Below, piece after piece: positions 63,102 to 64,000 of a stretch of DNA of 64,000 nt. The stretch comes from Ruminococcus sp. (GTDB taxonomy: Bacteria; Bacillota; Clostridia; Oscillospirales; Ruminococcaceae): the NCBI GenBank assembly GCA_031262495.1, contig JAISHV010000057.1, positions 1 to 64,000 on the forward strand. Reading direction: 5' to 3'. The notes under the pieces were generated by a model. That model made no database searches and was not told the DNA's origin. It was given only the letters and a program-made list of their open reading frames with translations. The position numbers were made by a program, and so were the translations under genes. Numbering within the stretch: the first letter of the stretch is position 1; each line of letters begins with the position of its first letter.

Positions 63102-63213
63102 AAAAAAAAACTCAAACCAAAAGCGGTTTGAGTTGAAATAAATCTTAAATCGGCAACAAAATTGCCGTCATAACAATTACAACACGGCTAAACCGTTTGT
63201 GACGGTTCAGCCG
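63102..63213 (-). terminator. Terminator(s) downstream of spoVG
   Basis: On the minus strand a stem CGGCTGAACCGT/ACGGTTTAGCCG (about 63185-63213) is followed by a second perfect stem, AACTCAAACC/GGTTTGAGTT (63109-63134), running into nine Ts (63102-63110). The second is a textbook intrinsic terminator. Confidence 0.85.
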
Positions 63214-63224
63214 AGTGATTGTTA

Positions 63225-63521
63225 TTATAATCCCATTTCGTCAGCTTCTGATTCAGCAGCAATTTGGTCCATATGCTGTTTATAAGCATCGAGAATCTGA
63301 CTTTCGATAATGGAACGTGCTTCAGGGCTGATGGGGTGAACAATATCCCTAAAGTTGCCGCTTTCATCTTTGCGGCTCGGCATAGCAACGAAAAGACGCT
63401 CCTCACCTTGAACGACTTTGATGTCGTGTACAGCGAGCATACCGTCGATTGTTATGGAAATGACAGCGCGCAGTCTCCCGTCGGGGATAATTTTCCTGAT
63501 TTTGATATCGGTGATAGTCAT
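63225..63521 (-). CDS. spoVG: Septation regulator / stage V sporulation protein G
   Basis: 98 residues from the ATG at 63521, chosen for AAAGGAGG 10 bases upstream; a longer in-frame start at 63647 would add a tail not seen in the family. The start MTITDIKIRKI, then GRLRAVISITIDGMLAVHDIKVVQG and FVAMPSRK are diagnostic. SpoVG is a small nucleic-acid-binding protein affecting septation, sporulation and surface traits. A TATAAT lies at 63648-63653 on this strand without a good -35. Two hairpin terminators follow. Divergent from murC. Confidence 0.97.
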   Translation of the reverse strand: MTITDIKIRKIIPDGRLRAVISITIDGMLAVHDIKVVQGEERLFVAMPSRKDESGNFRDIVHPISPEARSIIESQILDAYKQHMDQIAAESEADEMGL

Positions 63522-63718
63522 AACTGAATGTCCTCCTTTGAGTATTGGCATAAATTGTTTAACGTGCTGTTCTATTATTTTATTGCGCACGCAGTAAAAT
63601 ATACGAGGTAATTTTAGAATATGTACTTCGTAATACTCACTCGACATATTATAACAAATAAATATGTCTGAAATATAAACTCAATCTAAAGTTGGTGTGT
63701 TTTTTGAATAAACATTAT

Positions 63719-64000
63719 ATGAATAATAACGAAAAAATTCAACGAAATATTAATAAAGTTGACAATTTTACCGAAAATAAGTACCATAATGCCATTAATT
63801 TTAAGCATATTCACCTAATCGGCATCGGCGGCAGCGGAATGTACCCTTTGGCACAAATTCTCAAAAGCAATAACTTTTCTATAACCGGTTCTGACAATAA
63901 TGAAACCGAAACAGTAGAAGCTGTCAGAAAAATGGGAATAAAAGTATTTATGGGTCAAAAACCCGAAAATATAATCGGGGCTGATTTAGTCGTGTATTCG
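63719..64000 (+). CDS. murC: UDP-N-acetylmuramate--L-alanine ligase (MurC), N-terminal part
   Basis: 94 codons are visible before the window ends. A polar N-terminal extension of about 30 residues precedes HIHLIGIGGSGMYPLAQIL, the MurC Rossmann motif, then FSITGSDNNETETVE and a GADLVVYS segment. MurC adds L-alanine to UDP-MurNAc, the step before MurD (15941-17329). The ATG at 63719 has no clear ribosome binding site; an in-frame TTG at 63704 is an alternative. The normal GGSGMSG reads GGSGMYP. Confidence 0.88.
   Translation, partial: MNNNEKIQRNINKVDNFTENKYHNAINFKHIHLIGIGGSGMYPLAQILKSNNFSITGSDNNETETVEAVRKMGIKVFMGQKPENIIGADLVVYS

Noticed and set aside
63522..63647. N-terminal extension of SpoVG
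   Set aside because: The extra 42 residues do not resemble SpoVG, and a strong AAAGGAGG precedes the internal ATG at 63521.

Overview
This 64 kb window looks like the chromosome of an endospore-forming Clostridia bacterium, probably near the Oscillospirales/Ruminococcaceae. That placement is an inference. It rests on sporulation genes (ylbJ, spoIIM, a spoVB-type flippase, a tiny spoVM, spoVG, a G5/3D cell-wall protein), a Bacillus/Clostridium-type gene order around yicC-remA-gmk-rpoZ-priA-def-fmt-rsmB-rlmN-prpC-prkC-rsgA-thiN-spoVM-prmA, AGGAGG-type ribosome binding sites and consensus sigma-A promoters with 17-bp spacers. The window is almost entirely housekeeping. No phage, plasmid, CRISPR array or intact transposase gene is visible.

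Layout: 1-830 is the 3' end of an rRNA operon on the plus strand (end of 23S, tRNA-Lys, tRNA-Glu, 5S, terminator). From 832 to about 61000 nearly everything is on the minus strand: ylbJ, uvrA, a heterodimeric ABC exporter, a YesL-like protein, spoIIM, proC, a YnbB-type PLP enzyme, two M42 peptidases with murD, ispF/ispD, pheA, tsf/rpsB, ppa, carD, nrdR, a lipoprotein, ung/dacF, fruK, a class I fumarase alpha subunit with an iron alcohol dehydrogenase, rarA/glyA, a GT2-GtrA fusion, an AI-2E-family transporter, a DAHP synthase, an LRR lipoprotein, a divergent topoisomerase IIA pair, then the long conserved cluster from prmA (46896) up to yicC (60974). The plus-strand exceptions are the spoVB-like gene, the G5/3D protein, purB and the start of murC at the right edge. 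In the conserved cluster genes overlap or abut, linking ribosome maturation (RlmN, RsmB, PrmA, RsgA, Def, Fmt), Ser/Thr phosphorylation (PrkC/PrpC), nucleotide supply (Gmk) and sporulation (SpoVM).

The unusual part is the intergenic DNA. There are at least five interspersed repeat families: (1) a compound element of about 215-425 bp built from CAGAAGACAGA-type repeats, a G-rich/C-rich long hairpin and a tandem GAATGTC array; (2) GTAGGGGCG palindromes with stem-preserving variation, often paired into doublets, three of which are exactly 141 bp; (3) a short CGCG-stem hairpin present inside the rRNA operon, beside tsf and at the end of rarA; (4) a 116-bp MITE-like element at the end of proC; (5) elements bounded by ATACTAATAT inverted repeats, one holding a run of perfect short hairpins. 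In addition, gene ends are tandemly duplicated at ynbB, rarA, prpC (5' ends) and gmk, tsf (3' ends), in some cases creating mini-ORFs that resemble the N-terminus of the gene.

Two gene-level surprises stand out. purB is interrupted by one in-frame TAG in an otherwise intact adenylosuccinate lyase frame, and a 29-residue SpoVM homologue overlaps the start codon of prmA. All homology statements come from reading motifs; no database search was run.
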